A stretch of DNA of 64,000 bases. Origin: Burkholderia sp. D-99. Lineage in GTDB: Bacteria > Pseudomonadota > Gammaproteobacteria > Burkholderiales > Burkholderiaceae. The notes beneath the pieces are model-generated. The model was not told the DNA's origin. It did not search any database and saw only the letters and a list, made by a program, of their open reading frames with translations. Positions 48,384-56,372 of this stretch are shown here, piece by piece (within the stretch, counting starts at the first letter, position 1; each line of letters opens with the position of its first letter). The stretch spans positions 215,264 through 279,263 of the forward strand of contig NZ_JAAOXM010000010.1 of the NCBI RefSeq assembly GCF_011605345.1, written 5' to 3'. Both the position numbers and the translations under genes were made by a program.

Positions 48384-49169
48384 TCACTTGTCAGCCGCGG
48401 AGAACAATCGGCAAAGGCTTGCCGGACAAGGCCGGGCGGGCGACCGGGCGCAGCGCGCGGTGGTCGGTCGCCCCTCCTTATCCGTTGCACCGCGACCGGC
48501 AGCGCACGTTCGCAAGCCCGTTGTTCGCGTGAACAGGCCCTGGACGAGCGGCGTCTCGACAAACACCGGCAGCGCTTCCGCCCGTGCCGAATGCGCGGCC
48601 AGTGCCGGATAACGGGCCGGATCGATCCGCGCGAGCGCCGGATAGTCAGCCGCCATGAACTGCGTGAAACGCCACGCCACCGCGACCGTCACATCGGACT
48701 GCAGCAGGCGCGCGCCGCCGAACCAGCCGTCCGCGGCGGCGACGAGCGGCTCCAGTGCGCCGTATGCGCCCTCGATCTGGCTCAGCACGCGCTCGAGCCA
48801 CGGCGCGTGCTGCTTGTCGGCCGGGCGCAGCGCCTGCTCGTAGACGACCTGCACCGTCTTCTCGGCGGCCGCCAGCGCGAAACCGACCGGCACGAGCGCG
48901 TGCAGCCACGCATCGGCGGCATCGGGCAGGAGGCGCCGCTCGGGCGCGACCAGGTGATCGAGATAGTCGACGATGAGCGACGAGTCGAGCAGTGTTGCGC
49001 CGTCGCCGGTCACGAGCGTCGGCGCCTTGACGACCGGGTTGAGCGCCCTGAACTGCTCGACATGACGGAACACCGAGATCGACTCGTGTTCGAACGGGAA
49101 GTCGAGCAGCTTCGCCGAAATGGCGACGCGGCGCACGAACGGGGAATCCAGCATGCCGATCAGCTTCAT
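48384..49169 (-). CDS. glutathione S-transferase family protein with atypical tail
   Basis: The first 80 residues are a thioredoxin-fold domain (MKLIGMLDSPFVRRVAISAKLLDFPFEH, then NPVVKAPTLVTGDGATLLDSSLIVDYL). Residues of about 85-205 are the helical GST C domain (WFGGARLLQSDVTVAVAWRFTQFM). GSTs of this type normally end near residue 205. This frame runs to 261 with an Arg/Ala/Cys-rich stretch that looks like untranslated DNA read through. A frameshift or lost stop codon near 48545 is likely. The enzyme should conjugate or reduce substrates with glutathione, but the substrate is unknown. Confidence 0.85.
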   Translation of the reverse strand: MKLIGMLDSPFVRRVAISAKLLDFPFEHESISVFRHVEQFRALNPVVKAPTLVTGDGATLLDSSLIVDYLDHLVAPERRLLPDAADAWLHALVPVGFALAAAEKTVQVVYEQALRPADKQHAPWLERVLSQIEGAYGALEPLVAAADGWFGGARLLQSDVTVAVAWRFTQFMAADYPALARIDPARYPALAAHSARAEALPVFVETPLVQGLFTRTTGLRTCAAGRGATDKEGRPTTARCARSPARPCPASLCRLFSAADK

Positions 49170-49340
49170 CGCAAACGCTCCGCTCGAGGGAATGGGATCG
49201 ACGACTGTAGCAGCGTCGCAGGGCTTCGCCTGGCGCGCCCGTGCGCTTGATGCGCATCAGCCGGCGGCGCGCGGGGCTCACGTTGTCCGGCCATAGTGGC
49301 CATAATGCAAGTTCACGCCCCTTCCGCCCCAAGGTTCGCC

Positions 49341-50558
49341 ATGTGGTATGCCCTCGTCGAGCAGCAGCGGGAATGGATGCGCGCCTGGCGCGTGGCGACG
49401 CGGCATGCGTTCGACGCGTGGCCCGCGGCCACGCTGCCGCACGCCGCGTCGTCGTGCTACGACGACCTGTTCGAGCCGCTGCTCGGGCCGTCGAACGCCC
49501 CCCCGCACTTCGACATCGGATGGCCGGCCCTCGGCGAGCGCGTCGTCGCGCACACACCGTTCTGCGACCTGCGGCGCTTCGCGCGCACCGAGGCGCAGCG
49601 CACGGTGCTGCTGTGCGCGCCGCTCGCCGGGCATGCGGCCGTGATGATGCGGGAAACCGTCGAGACGCTGCTCGCGGACGGCGACGTCTGCGTGACCGAC
49701 TGGCGCAATGCGCGCGACGTGCCGCTCGCGTCGGGCCGCTTCGGGCTCGACGAATATGTCGCGACGCTCGACGGCTTCGTCGACGGGCTCGCGCACGACG
49801 ACCGGCCGCTGCATGTGGTCGCCGTGTGCCAGGCGACCGTGCCGGTGCTCGGCGCGCTCGCACTGCGCGCCGCTCGCGGTCTTGCACCGCCCGCGAGCGT
49901 CACGTTGATCGGCGGCCCGCTCGACGCGCGCCGCAATCCGAGTTCGCTCGGCAACGCCGCCGCTGCCCATTCGCTAGGCTGGTGCCGCCGGCACCTGATC
50001 GACGTCGTGCCGCCCGGTTTCGCGGGGCATGGCCGTCACGTGTTTCCCACCTATTTGCAGCAGGGCGAGATCGCACTCGTGTACCCGCAGCGCTTCCTGT
50101 CGCTGATCGAAGCGTACGCGCTGGCCGCGTCGCGCTTCGACATGACCGGGCTCGCCGGCGCGCGGCGTGCGCTGCTCGAATACACGGCGCTGCTCGACAT
50201 GCCGGCCGAGTATTTCCTCGATACGATCGACATCGTGTTCCAGCGCATGAGCCTCGCGCACGGCACGTGGGACGTGGGCGGCCAGCGCGTCGAGCCGGCC
50301 GCGCTGCGCGGCGTCGCGCTGCTGACCGTCGAAGGCGCATGCGACGCGGTCACGGGCGCCGGCCAGACGCACGCGGCGCTCGACATGTGCAGCGGCCTCG
50401 CCGACGACGAGCGCTACCGCGTCGACATCGACGACTGCGATCACTACGGGCTGTTTACGGGGGTGCGCTGGCACGGAGAGGTCCATCCGATGTTGCAGCG
50501 CGTGTTCGCGTGGGCCGAAAGCCGCCGCCCTCGCCCGCACCGCATCCCGCGGACGTGA
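49341..50558 (+). CDS. phaZ: intracellular polyhydroxybutyrate depolymerase
   Basis: PhaZ degrades stored PHB granules. The 405-residue alpha/beta hydrolase uses a Cys nucleophile: Cys163 in HVVAVCQATVPVLGA matches the i-PhaZ catalytic site. The Asp in VEGACDAVTGAGQT and the His in DDCDHYGLFTG complete the triad. There is no signal peptide, so it is intracellular. The ATG at 49341 has AAGG 6 bases upstream and begins MWYALVEQQREWMRAW, like other i-PhaZ N termini; an ATG at 49305 is possible. Most of its surroundings are unrelated to PHB synthesis. Confidence 0.9.
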   Translation: MWYALVEQQREWMRAWRVATRHAFDAWPAATLPHAASSCYDDLFEPLLGPSNAPPHFDIGWPALGERVVAHTPFCDLRRFARTEAQRTVLLCAPLAGHAAVMMRETVETLLADGDVCVTDWRNARDVPLASGRFGLDEYVATLDGFVDGLAHDDRPLHVVAVCQATVPVLGALALRAARGLAPPASVTLIGGPLDARRNPSSLGNAAAAHSLGWCRRHLIDVVPPGFAGHGRHVFPTYLQQGEIALVYPQRFLSLIEAYALAASRFDMTGLAGARRALLEYTALLDMPAEYFLDTIDIVFQRMSLAHGTWDVGGQRVEPAALRGVALLTVEGACDAVTGAGQTHAALDMCSGLADDERYRVDIDDCDHYGLFTGVRWHGEVHPMLQRVFAWAESRRPRPHRIPRT

Positions 50559-50565
50559 CGCCGCG

Positions 50566-51210
50566 TCAGAGTTGGGCCGCGTCGAGCAACGCACGTACCT
50601 CGTCGTCGCTCGTCTGCTCGAAGCGCGCGTAGAACTGGCTGATCCCGAAGAACGGCAGCGGCTGCGAGACCGTGACGAACGCGTCGGCCAGATCGTCGAA
50701 CGCATGCCGCGCGCCCGCCGGCGCGACCGGGGCAGCCGCGACGATGCGCGCCGGGCGGCGCTCGCGCAACGCCTGCAGCGCGACGCGCATCGACGCGCCG
50801 GTCGCGACGCCGTCGTCGACGACGATCGCGATGCGCCCCTCGACCGGCAGCGGCGGCGCGGCGCCGCGATACAGCGCTTCGCGGCGATGCAGTTCGACCG
50901 TCTCGCGCGCGATCACATCGGCGAGCTGCGCGCCGGACACGTTCATCGAACGGAGCACCGAACGCTGCAGATGAATCGCACCGCCCGTCGCGATCGCACC
51001 CATCGCGAGCTCGGGATCGGACGGCACACCGAGCTTGCGTACGACCAGCACGTCTAGCGGCGCGCGCAGCGCACAAGCGACCGGATACGCGACGGGCACG
51101 CCGCCGCGCGGCAATGCGAGCACGACGACATTGCTGCGCCCCGCGTAATCGCGCAATGCATCGGCCAAACGGCAGCCGGCATCGGCGCGATCGGCAAAAC
51201 ACTCGAACAC
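50566..51210 (-). CDS. phosphoribosyltransferase family protein
   Basis: The 214-residue protein has the PRPP-binding motif of type I phosphoribosyltransferases: IAIVVDDGVATGASMRVALQAL near residue 130. The upstream region VLALPRGGVPVAYPVACALRAPLDVLVVRKLGVP is typical of a subfamily with unclear function, some members of which were linked to stress or storage genes. The start is a GTG with GGGAG 7 bases upstream. It converges on phaZ, with 7 bases between stops. Confidence 0.85.
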   Translation of the reverse strand: MFECFADRADAGCRLADALRDYAGRSNVVVLALPRGGVPVAYPVACALRAPLDVLVVRKLGVPSDPELAMGAIATGGAIHLQRSVLRSMNVSGAQLADVIARETVELHRREALYRGAAPPLPVEGRIAIVVDDGVATGASMRVALQALRERRPARIVAAAPVAPAGARHAFDDLADAFVTVSQPLPFFGISQFYARFEQTSDDEVRALLDAAQL

Positions 51211-51335
51211 GATCGGCTCCCTGCCGTTGCGCCGGATGCGCGAAACCCGCGTCGGCGCCTGTCAACGAGCATGGTTCATCGGCAGCGCCGATGCAAGCGG
51301 GGTCACACCGGCGCGCACGGCGCCGAAGGAAAGGG

Positions 51336-51845
51336 TCAGAGGCCGCCGGCCTGCCGGTACAACCGCCAGAACGACTGCGCATAGGACTGCGCAAGCTCGG
51401 GGGCGCGATGGAACACATTCACCGTTTCCGCATGCGCGGTCGCACCCTCGGACAGCGTCGTCAGCGCGACGCTGTCGTCGACGATCACGAAGCGCGGCGC
51501 AGGATCGCCGTGCCGCAAATCGATCGCCACGTCGATACCCGACGATTTCAGATAGCCCGCGCCGCTGTACCGGCCCGCGCGCGGCGAACGCACGAGCACG
51601 ACACGCACCTCGATCCCGCGCGAGCGGGCCGCGCGCAGCGCGCTCGCGACCGCAGGGGGCACGTGCGTATAGCCGGCCAGCAACACGCGGTGCTGCGCCT
51701 GCTCGATCAGGTCGACGGTCGCGTCGGCCGCCGCATTGTCATACGAAAAGTATGTGCCGACCGATGCGGCGTCGGACGGAATCTGGCTGGCGTGGGCGCT
51801 CGCCGCGCAGCAAAGCGCGGCGAGAAAGATGGCGGCTGGTCTCAT
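51336..51845 (-). CDS. exported PLD/Nuc-like protein lacking HKD catalytic residues
   Basis: The 169-residue protein starts with a signal peptide (MRPAAIFLAALCCAASAHA). The fold order matches small phospholipase D/nuclease proteins such as Nuc of pKM101: VDLIEQAQHRVLLAGYTHVPPAVASALRAARSRGIEVRVVL, YLKSSGIDV, then the catalytic region. Where Nuc has HDKVIIVD followed by GSFNFT, this protein reads APRFVIVDD and TTLSEG. The catalytic His and Lys are replaced by Ala and Arg and the Gly-Ser is lost, so it is probably not a phosphodiesterase. It may bind nucleic acid or lipid in the periplasm. Confidence 0.75.
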   Translation of the reverse strand: MRPAAIFLAALCCAASAHASQIPSDAASVGTYFSYDNAAADATVDLIEQAQHRVLLAGYTHVPPAVASALRAARSRGIEVRVVLVRSPRAGRYSGAGYLKSSGIDVAIDLRHGDPAPRFVIVDDSVALTTLSEGATAHAETVNVFHRAPELAQSYAQSFWRLYRQAGGL

Positions 51846-51974
51846 GGCGGGCGCCATTGTAGCGATGCCAAATCGCGTGGCAAGCGCCGGCTGCGATGCT
51901 GCTGCGCCGGCGCAACACACAGTGTGGAACGAGGGCCTGACGACTGTGTTTCAGCCTGTTTTTCGGGCCGCCGG

Positions 51975-52907
51975 TCAGCCGGCCGCAACGCGCGCGAGCC
52001 AGCTCGTCACCCCGTCGACGGAACGGAAATCCGCGAGGCTGCGCGCCGGCAATGCCGGGTACGCGCCACCAGCCATCTCGGCCAGCGCACGACCGGGGCC
52101 GAGTTCGAGAAACGCGGTCGCACCGGCCTCCACGCAGGCGGCAAGACAGGCCGCCCACTCGACCGGCTCCGCGATCTGCCGGGCAAGCTTGTCGAGGCCC
52201 GCATCGACGTCGAGCACCGACGCGCCGTCGATGCCCGAAAACAGCCGCGTGCCGGGCAGCGGCCGCCGTACGTGCGTCGCGGCGAGCGTTGCGCGAAACG
52301 CCGGCACGGCCGCGGCGAGCCGGCGCGTGTGCGACGCGATCCGCACGCAGACGGGCGCGACGCGCAGCGCGCCGTCGCGCGACGCTTCTTCAGCCACCGC
52401 ATCGACATCGGGCTGCCGCCCCGCGACCACGAACGCGTCGCCGGGGTTCGCGATCGCGATCGCCGCATCACGGCCGTCGCACAATCGCGCGAGCTGCGCG
52501 CGCGTCAGGCCGCGCACGAACACCATCCGCTCGTCGCCGCCGCTCGCGGCATCCATTGCACGCGCACGCGCATCGGCCAGGTCGAGCGCGGCTTCCAGCT
52601 CGATCATCCCCGCGACGCTCCACGACGCGACTTCGCCGACGCTGTAGCCGGCGACGCAGCGCCGGCGCGGCCACACCGCGTCGAGCAGCGCGGCACCCGC
52701 GAGCGCCTGGACCGTGCAGAGGATCTGCGCGGCACGGTTTTCGCGCAGCGCGTCCGGCCCGGCCTGCTGGACCCACGCGCGCGGATCGTCGCCGAGCAGC
52801 CGGCCGGCGTGCGCGAACAGCGCGTCGGCCTGCGGCGCGGTGCCGGTCAGGTCGAACATGTCGGCGCGCTGCGCGCCCTGTCCCGAACAGAGGATGGCCA
52901 GCGTCAT
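51975..52907 (-). CDS. mdcH: malonate decarboxylase malonyltransferase subunit MdcH
   Basis: MdcH loads malonyl groups onto the MdcC carrier, using malonyl-CoA to start the cycle. The 310-residue protein is an acyltransferase of FabD type: ILCSGQGAQRADMF at the start, catalytic Ser89 in VAGYSVGEVASWSVAG and the partner His in VRIASHTRRLAAAVPAF. FLELGPGRALAEM lies near the C terminus. Its start overlaps the mdcB stop by 4 bases. It is the last gene of the mdc operon. Confidence 0.93.
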   Translation of the reverse strand: MTLAILCSGQGAQRADMFDLTGTAPQADALFAHAGRLLGDDPRAWVQQAGPDALRENRAAQILCTVQALAGAALLDAVWPRRRCVAGYSVGEVASWSVAGMIELEAALDLADARARAMDAASGGDERMVFVRGLTRAQLARLCDGRDAAIAIANPGDAFVVAGRQPDVDAVAEEASRDGALRVAPVCVRIASHTRRLAAAVPAFRATLAATHVRRPLPGTRLFSGIDGASVLDVDAGLDKLARQIAEPVEWAACLAACVEAGATAFLELGPGRALAEMAGGAYPALPARSLADFRSVDGVTSWLARVAAG

Positions 52908-53770
52908 CGCGCGCCCCCGTCGGCTTCGAGCGCATCGACGAAGACGCTCATCGCGAGCAGGTCGGCCGCACCGCCGGGGCTCAGCCGCCGCGCGACGAAC
53001 GCACGATGCGCGGCAACTGCGCGCAGCCGCCAGTCGCGCGCCCGCACGCCGCCGCGTGCAACGAACGCGCGTGCGGTCGCCCGCGCGAACTCGAGGCCGG
53101 CCTGCCCGCCCCGGTGCAGCAGGTTCGTATCGTCGAGCGCGGCGATCAGCGCGAAGCACGCGGCGACGCGCGCGGCTTCCGGATCGTCGGGCAAATCGCG
53201 CTTCGCGCGACGCAGCGCGGGCAACCCGATCGCGTACACGGTCCTGAAACCGTCGGCCGCTTCGCGGCGCGCACCGCCGACGCCGTAGTGTCGGCTCGCG
53301 CGCTCGCCGTGGCTGTCGGGCAAGCGCGGGCCGCCGAGGATATCGGTACCCCAGCGGCGGGACACGAACGCGCCGAGCGTCATCCCGCCCGGCTGGGTCC
53401 CCGCCATCGCGCGCCGGCCCGCCGCCGCACACAGCAGCCCGAGCCCGAAGATCGCGCCGCGATGCGTATTGATGCCCCCGGTCGCGGCGAGCATCGCATG
53501 CTCGGCACGCAGGCCGATCTTGCGCAGCACGGCCATGTCCGCATCGCGCGCGCCCGCGTCGGCCAGTTCCGCGAAGTACGGCCGCAGCACGGCGGCGCTG
53601 CGCGCGAACGTCGCGGCATCCATGTCCGAATGACTGCCGGTGTCGACGTGGCTGACGAGCCCCGGCTTCGGATAGGTGTCGATCTCGAGCACGAGGCTGC
53701 GCTCGGCCAGTTCGGCGATGCGCTCGGCTTCGGACGGCGCCGGTGCACGGCAGGCAGCCCATGCGCTCAT
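52904..53770 (-). CDS. mdcB: triphosphoribosyl-dephospho-CoA synthase
   Basis: MdcB (CitG-like) makes 2'-(5''-triphosphoribosyl)-3'-dephospho-CoA from ATP and dephospho-CoA, the precursor of the MdcC prosthetic group. The 288-residue all-helical protein has LVLEIDTYPKPGLVSHVDTGSHSDMD near residue 27, GGINTHRGAIFGLGLL near residue 97, and DTNLLHRGG near residue 215. It overlaps mdcG and mdcH by 4 bases each. Confidence 0.94.
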   Translation of the reverse strand: MSAWAACRAPAPSEAERIAELAERSLVLEIDTYPKPGLVSHVDTGSHSDMDAATFARSAAVLRPYFAELADAGARDADMAVLRKIGLRAEHAMLAATGGINTHRGAIFGLGLLCAAAGRRAMAGTQPGGMTLGAFVSRRWGTDILGGPRLPDSHGERASRHYGVGGARREAADGFRTVYAIGLPALRRAKRDLPDDPEAARVAACFALIAALDDTNLLHRGGQAGLEFARATARAFVARGGVRARDWRLRAVAAHRAFVARRLSPGGAADLLAMSVFVDALEADGGAR

Positions 53771-54420
53771 CGCGCGCCTCCGGTGAATGCGTCGGCCGGC
53801 ATCAGTTCGACGGCGATCGCGGTCTTGACCGCGACTTCAGGCTGCCGCGCATGCAATTCGCGCCAGTTGACGCCCGCGCCGTCGTCGCGCAGCAGTTCGC
53901 CGTCGATGCGCATCGGCGCGCGCGCGTCGATCGCCGCGAGGCCGTCGAGCAGCGGCGCGATCGATGCGGCATCCGGCAGCGGGAACACGATGTCGAGATC
54001 GGACGACTCACCCAGGTAGGGCTCGCCCGTCAGCGCCTGCCATGCGAGGCTGCCGAACACGCGGCCCTGCACGCCGCACCGCGCGCCGAGCGCATCGAGC
54101 TCGCGCAACGGCGCGCGCCATGCGTCGGGCGCGGCCACGAGCACGTCGGACAACGCGGGCAGCGGGCCGACCGTCGCGAGCGCATCGGCGGCTGCGTTCA
54201 GCGCGATGCGTCGCTTGCCCGCGGAAGGCGGCAGCGGCAGGCCAAGCGGCACGCGGCCGGCATCGGCCTCGTCGGGTGACGCGCGGCGCACGATCAGCGG
54301 CCAGCCGCGCGCGGCCCATGCCTGCACGAGCGGATCGGCCGCGAGCACGGGATCGCGCGCGAATGCCGCGCCCCACCCGGCCGCCGTCAACGTGACGAGC
54401 GTGTGGCGGCGCAGCGGCAT
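53767..54420 (-). CDS. mdcG: phosphoribosyl-dephospho-CoA transferase
   Basis: MdcG attaches the dephospho-CoA prosthetic group to the serine of MdcC. The 217-residue protein contains a nucleotidyltransferase-like region GSLAWQALTGEPYLGESSDLDIVFPL near residue 122, with the Asp pair of such enzymes. The start at 54420 leaves one base after the mdcE stop. A longer in-frame reading overlaps mdcE and is Arg/Ser-rich, so it is rejected. Confidence 0.92.
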   Translation of the reverse strand: MPLRRHTLVTLTAAGWGAAFARDPVLAADPLVQAWAARGWPLIVRRASPDEADAGRVPLGLPLPPSAGKRRIALNAAADALATVGPLPALSDVLVAAPDAWRAPLRELDALGARCGVQGRVFGSLAWQALTGEPYLGESSDLDIVFPLPDAASIAPLLDGLAAIDARAPMRIDGELLRDDGAGVNWRELHARQPEVAVKTAIAVELMPADAFTGGAR

Positions 54421-54421
54421 C

Positions 54422-55129
54422 TCAGCGTGCGGCACGCGCGAGTGCCTCGACGCGCCGGGCGACATCGGCGGCAACCGGCCGGCCGCGCGCGGCGCGCTGG
54501 TCAACGCGCTCGGCCGGCTTGTCGAGCCATTCGCCGACCTGCGCGTCGAGCGCGCGGGCCGGATCGAGCACGGCATCGACGGCACCCATTTTCACGAGAT
54601 TGTCGAGCCCCGGCGCGAACACCGGCGTCGAGCGCGACATCTCCTTCAACACGTCGATCGGCAGCTTGGTCACGCGCGACATCGACGGCAGGTCCATCAC
54701 CTCCGGCTCGGCGCCCGGCACCGCAAGCAGCGTGCGCGTCGCGAGCGCGGTCGCGATGAACGCGCCCGCGGCCGTGTGGCCGTACAGCAGGCCGATCGTC
54801 CGGTGCCCGGCGAGATCCGCGTGCATCAGGCACTTGGCGAGATGCGACAGTCCTTCGTTCAAACCGAGCAGTTCGTCGCGCTTGCTCATCCGCTGGCTGT
54901 CGCTGTCGACGAGCACGAGGATCGGCGTGTCGCCGCCGCGCGCGATCGTGTCGAGCACGCGCGCCGCAAGCGTCAGCGCCTCGTCGATGCCGAACGGCAA
55001 ACGGTCGGCGACGCCGATCACGTCGACGCGTGTGCCGGCCAGTTCCGCGTGGCCAGTCAGCAGGCCGCCGGTGCGCGCGATCGAATGGCCTTGGGGAAAC
55101 AAAGAATTCAGCACTTCATCGAGCGTCAT
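54422..55129 (-). CDS. mdcE: malonate decarboxylase gamma subunit
   Basis: With MdcD, MdcE decarboxylates malonyl-S-ACP to acetyl-S-ACP. The 235-residue protein has a crotonase-like carboxyltransferase fold: LLTGHAELAGTRVDVIGVAD, ILVLVDSDSQRMSKRDELLGLNEGL, and GLLYGHTAAGAFIATALATRTLLAVPGAEPEVMDLPS. It overlaps the end of mdcD by 14 bases. Confidence 0.93.
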   Translation of the reverse strand: MTLDEVLNSLFPQGHSIARTGGLLTGHAELAGTRVDVIGVADRLPFGIDEALTLAARVLDTIARGGDTPILVLVDSDSQRMSKRDELLGLNEGLSHLAKCLMHADLAGHRTIGLLYGHTAAGAFIATALATRTLLAVPGAEPEVMDLPSMSRVTKLPIDVLKEMSRSTPVFAPGLDNLVKMGAVDAVLDPARALDAQVGEWLDKPAERVDQRAARGRPVAADVARRVEALARAAR

Positions 55130-56051
55130 GCGGGCTCTCCTGCAGTTGGTCGGCGAGCGACGCGAACGTGTCGTCGGGCATGCCCGGAATCGCTTCCGGC
55201 TTGTCGGCCCCGAGCGTGCGCCACACGTCGAGCGCATCCTTGCATTCGCCGAACCGTGCGACACGCGCTTCAAGGCGCGCCTGCTCCGCGCGCAGCATCG
55301 CCACATCGAACGTCGGCGCGCGGCCGATCAGCTCGAGCGCGGCCGCGCGGAACGCATCGGGCGTATCGGCCACGTAGCGATCCGCGCCGCCGATCAGCCG
55401 CCGGTGCTTGCCGCCCATCGTGCGCCAGATCAGCGCACGATCCTTCGAATCGAATTCCTCGACGCCGCGATTGGTCTCGATCACTTCGGGGCCCGACACG
55501 CTGATGCGGCCCTGCTCCGACACCGCGAGCGCCGAGCAGCACGCGGCGAGCAACCCGCCGCCGCCATAGCAGCCCGCGCGCCCGCCGATCAGCCCGATCA
55601 CCGGCACGCCGGCCGCACGCGCGTCGACGAGCGCGCGCATGATCTCGGCGATCGCGAGTTCGCCCGCGTTCGCTTCCTGCAGCCGCACGCCGCCCGTATC
55701 GAACAGGATCAGCACCGGCTTGCCGACTTCGCGCGCGGCGCGCAGCAGCCCGGTGAGCTTCGCGCCGTGCACTTCGCCGAACGCGCCGCCCATGAAGCGG
55801 CCTTCCTGCGCGGCGACCAACACCGGCTGGCCGTCGAGCCGGCCATGGCCGACCACCATGCCGTCGTCGAACTGCTGCGGCAGGTCGAACAGCGGCAGGT
55901 GCGGGCTCGTCACACGCTCGGCCGGGCCGAGGAATTCGCTGAAACTGCCGGCGTCGAGCAGCCCGTCGATGCGCTGCCGCGCCGATGCTTCGTACCAGCT
56001 CGCGCCGTTCGCGACGAACGCGGGCGCGTCGTGGATCACTTCGCTCATCAT
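55116..56051 (-). CDS. mdcD: malonate decarboxylase beta subunit
   Basis: MdcD is the partner of MdcE in the decarboxylase step. The 311-residue protein resembles acetyl-CoA carboxylase beta/carboxyltransferase N domains: GMVVGHGRLDGQPVLVAAQEGRFMGGAFGEVHGAKLTGLL, then LFDTGGVRLQEANAGELAIAEI and GCYGGGGLLAACCSALAVSEQGRISVSGPEVIE. The ATG at 56051 overlaps the mdcC stop by 4 bases; the next codon is also ATG (56048) and is an equal alternative. Confidence 0.94.
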   Translation of the reverse strand: MMSEVIHDAPAFVANGASWYEASARQRIDGLLDAGSFSEFLGPAERVTSPHLPLFDLPQQFDDGMVVGHGRLDGQPVLVAAQEGRFMGGAFGEVHGAKLTGLLRAAREVGKPVLILFDTGGVRLQEANAGELAIAEIMRALVDARAAGVPVIGLIGGRAGCYGGGGLLAACCSALAVSEQGRISVSGPEVIETNRGVEEFDSKDRALIWRTMGGKHRRLIGGADRYVADTPDAFRAAALELIGRAPTFDVAMLRAEQARLEARVARFGECKDALDVWRTLGADKPEAIPGMPDDTFASLADQLQESPHDAR

Positions 56052-56362
56052 GCGTCCCCCTCGATCGCGCGCACGGCCTGGGCAAGCCGCAACGACACCA
56101 TGTCGGGCCGTGCGCCGCCGTCGTTGATCGACAGCTTCAGGCCGCCCGGCGTGCGCCGTTCGACGAAATCCGATACCACGGCCTGCCACACCGCGCCGAA
56201 ACCGACCGCCGCGGTGCGGATGTCGATCTCGCATTCGTTGCCCGGCAGCACGCGCTCGACGAGCACTTCGAGATTGCCGGATGCCACCACGCCGACGAGC
56301 GCCGCGGCCAGCTCGCCCTTCGCGCGCTCGCGCGCGGTGAAGCGATAGTTCAACTGTTCCAT
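56048..56362 (-). CDS. mdcC: malonate decarboxylase acyl carrier protein (delta subunit)
   Basis: MdcC carries the acetyl/malonyl group on a phosphoribosyl-dephospho-CoA arm. The 104-residue protein has VVASGNLEVLVE, where Ser28 is the likely attachment site (Ser25 in the Klebsiella protein as I recall it). GAGGATGAGGGC precedes the ATG. It lies 10 bases after mdcA. Confidence 0.93.
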   Translation of the reverse strand: MEQLNYRFTARERAKGELAAALVGVVASGNLEVLVERVLPGNECEIDIRTAAVGFGAVWQAVVSDFVERRTPGGLKLSINDGGARPDMVSLRLAQAVRAIEGDA

Positions 56363-56372
56363 GCCCTCATCC

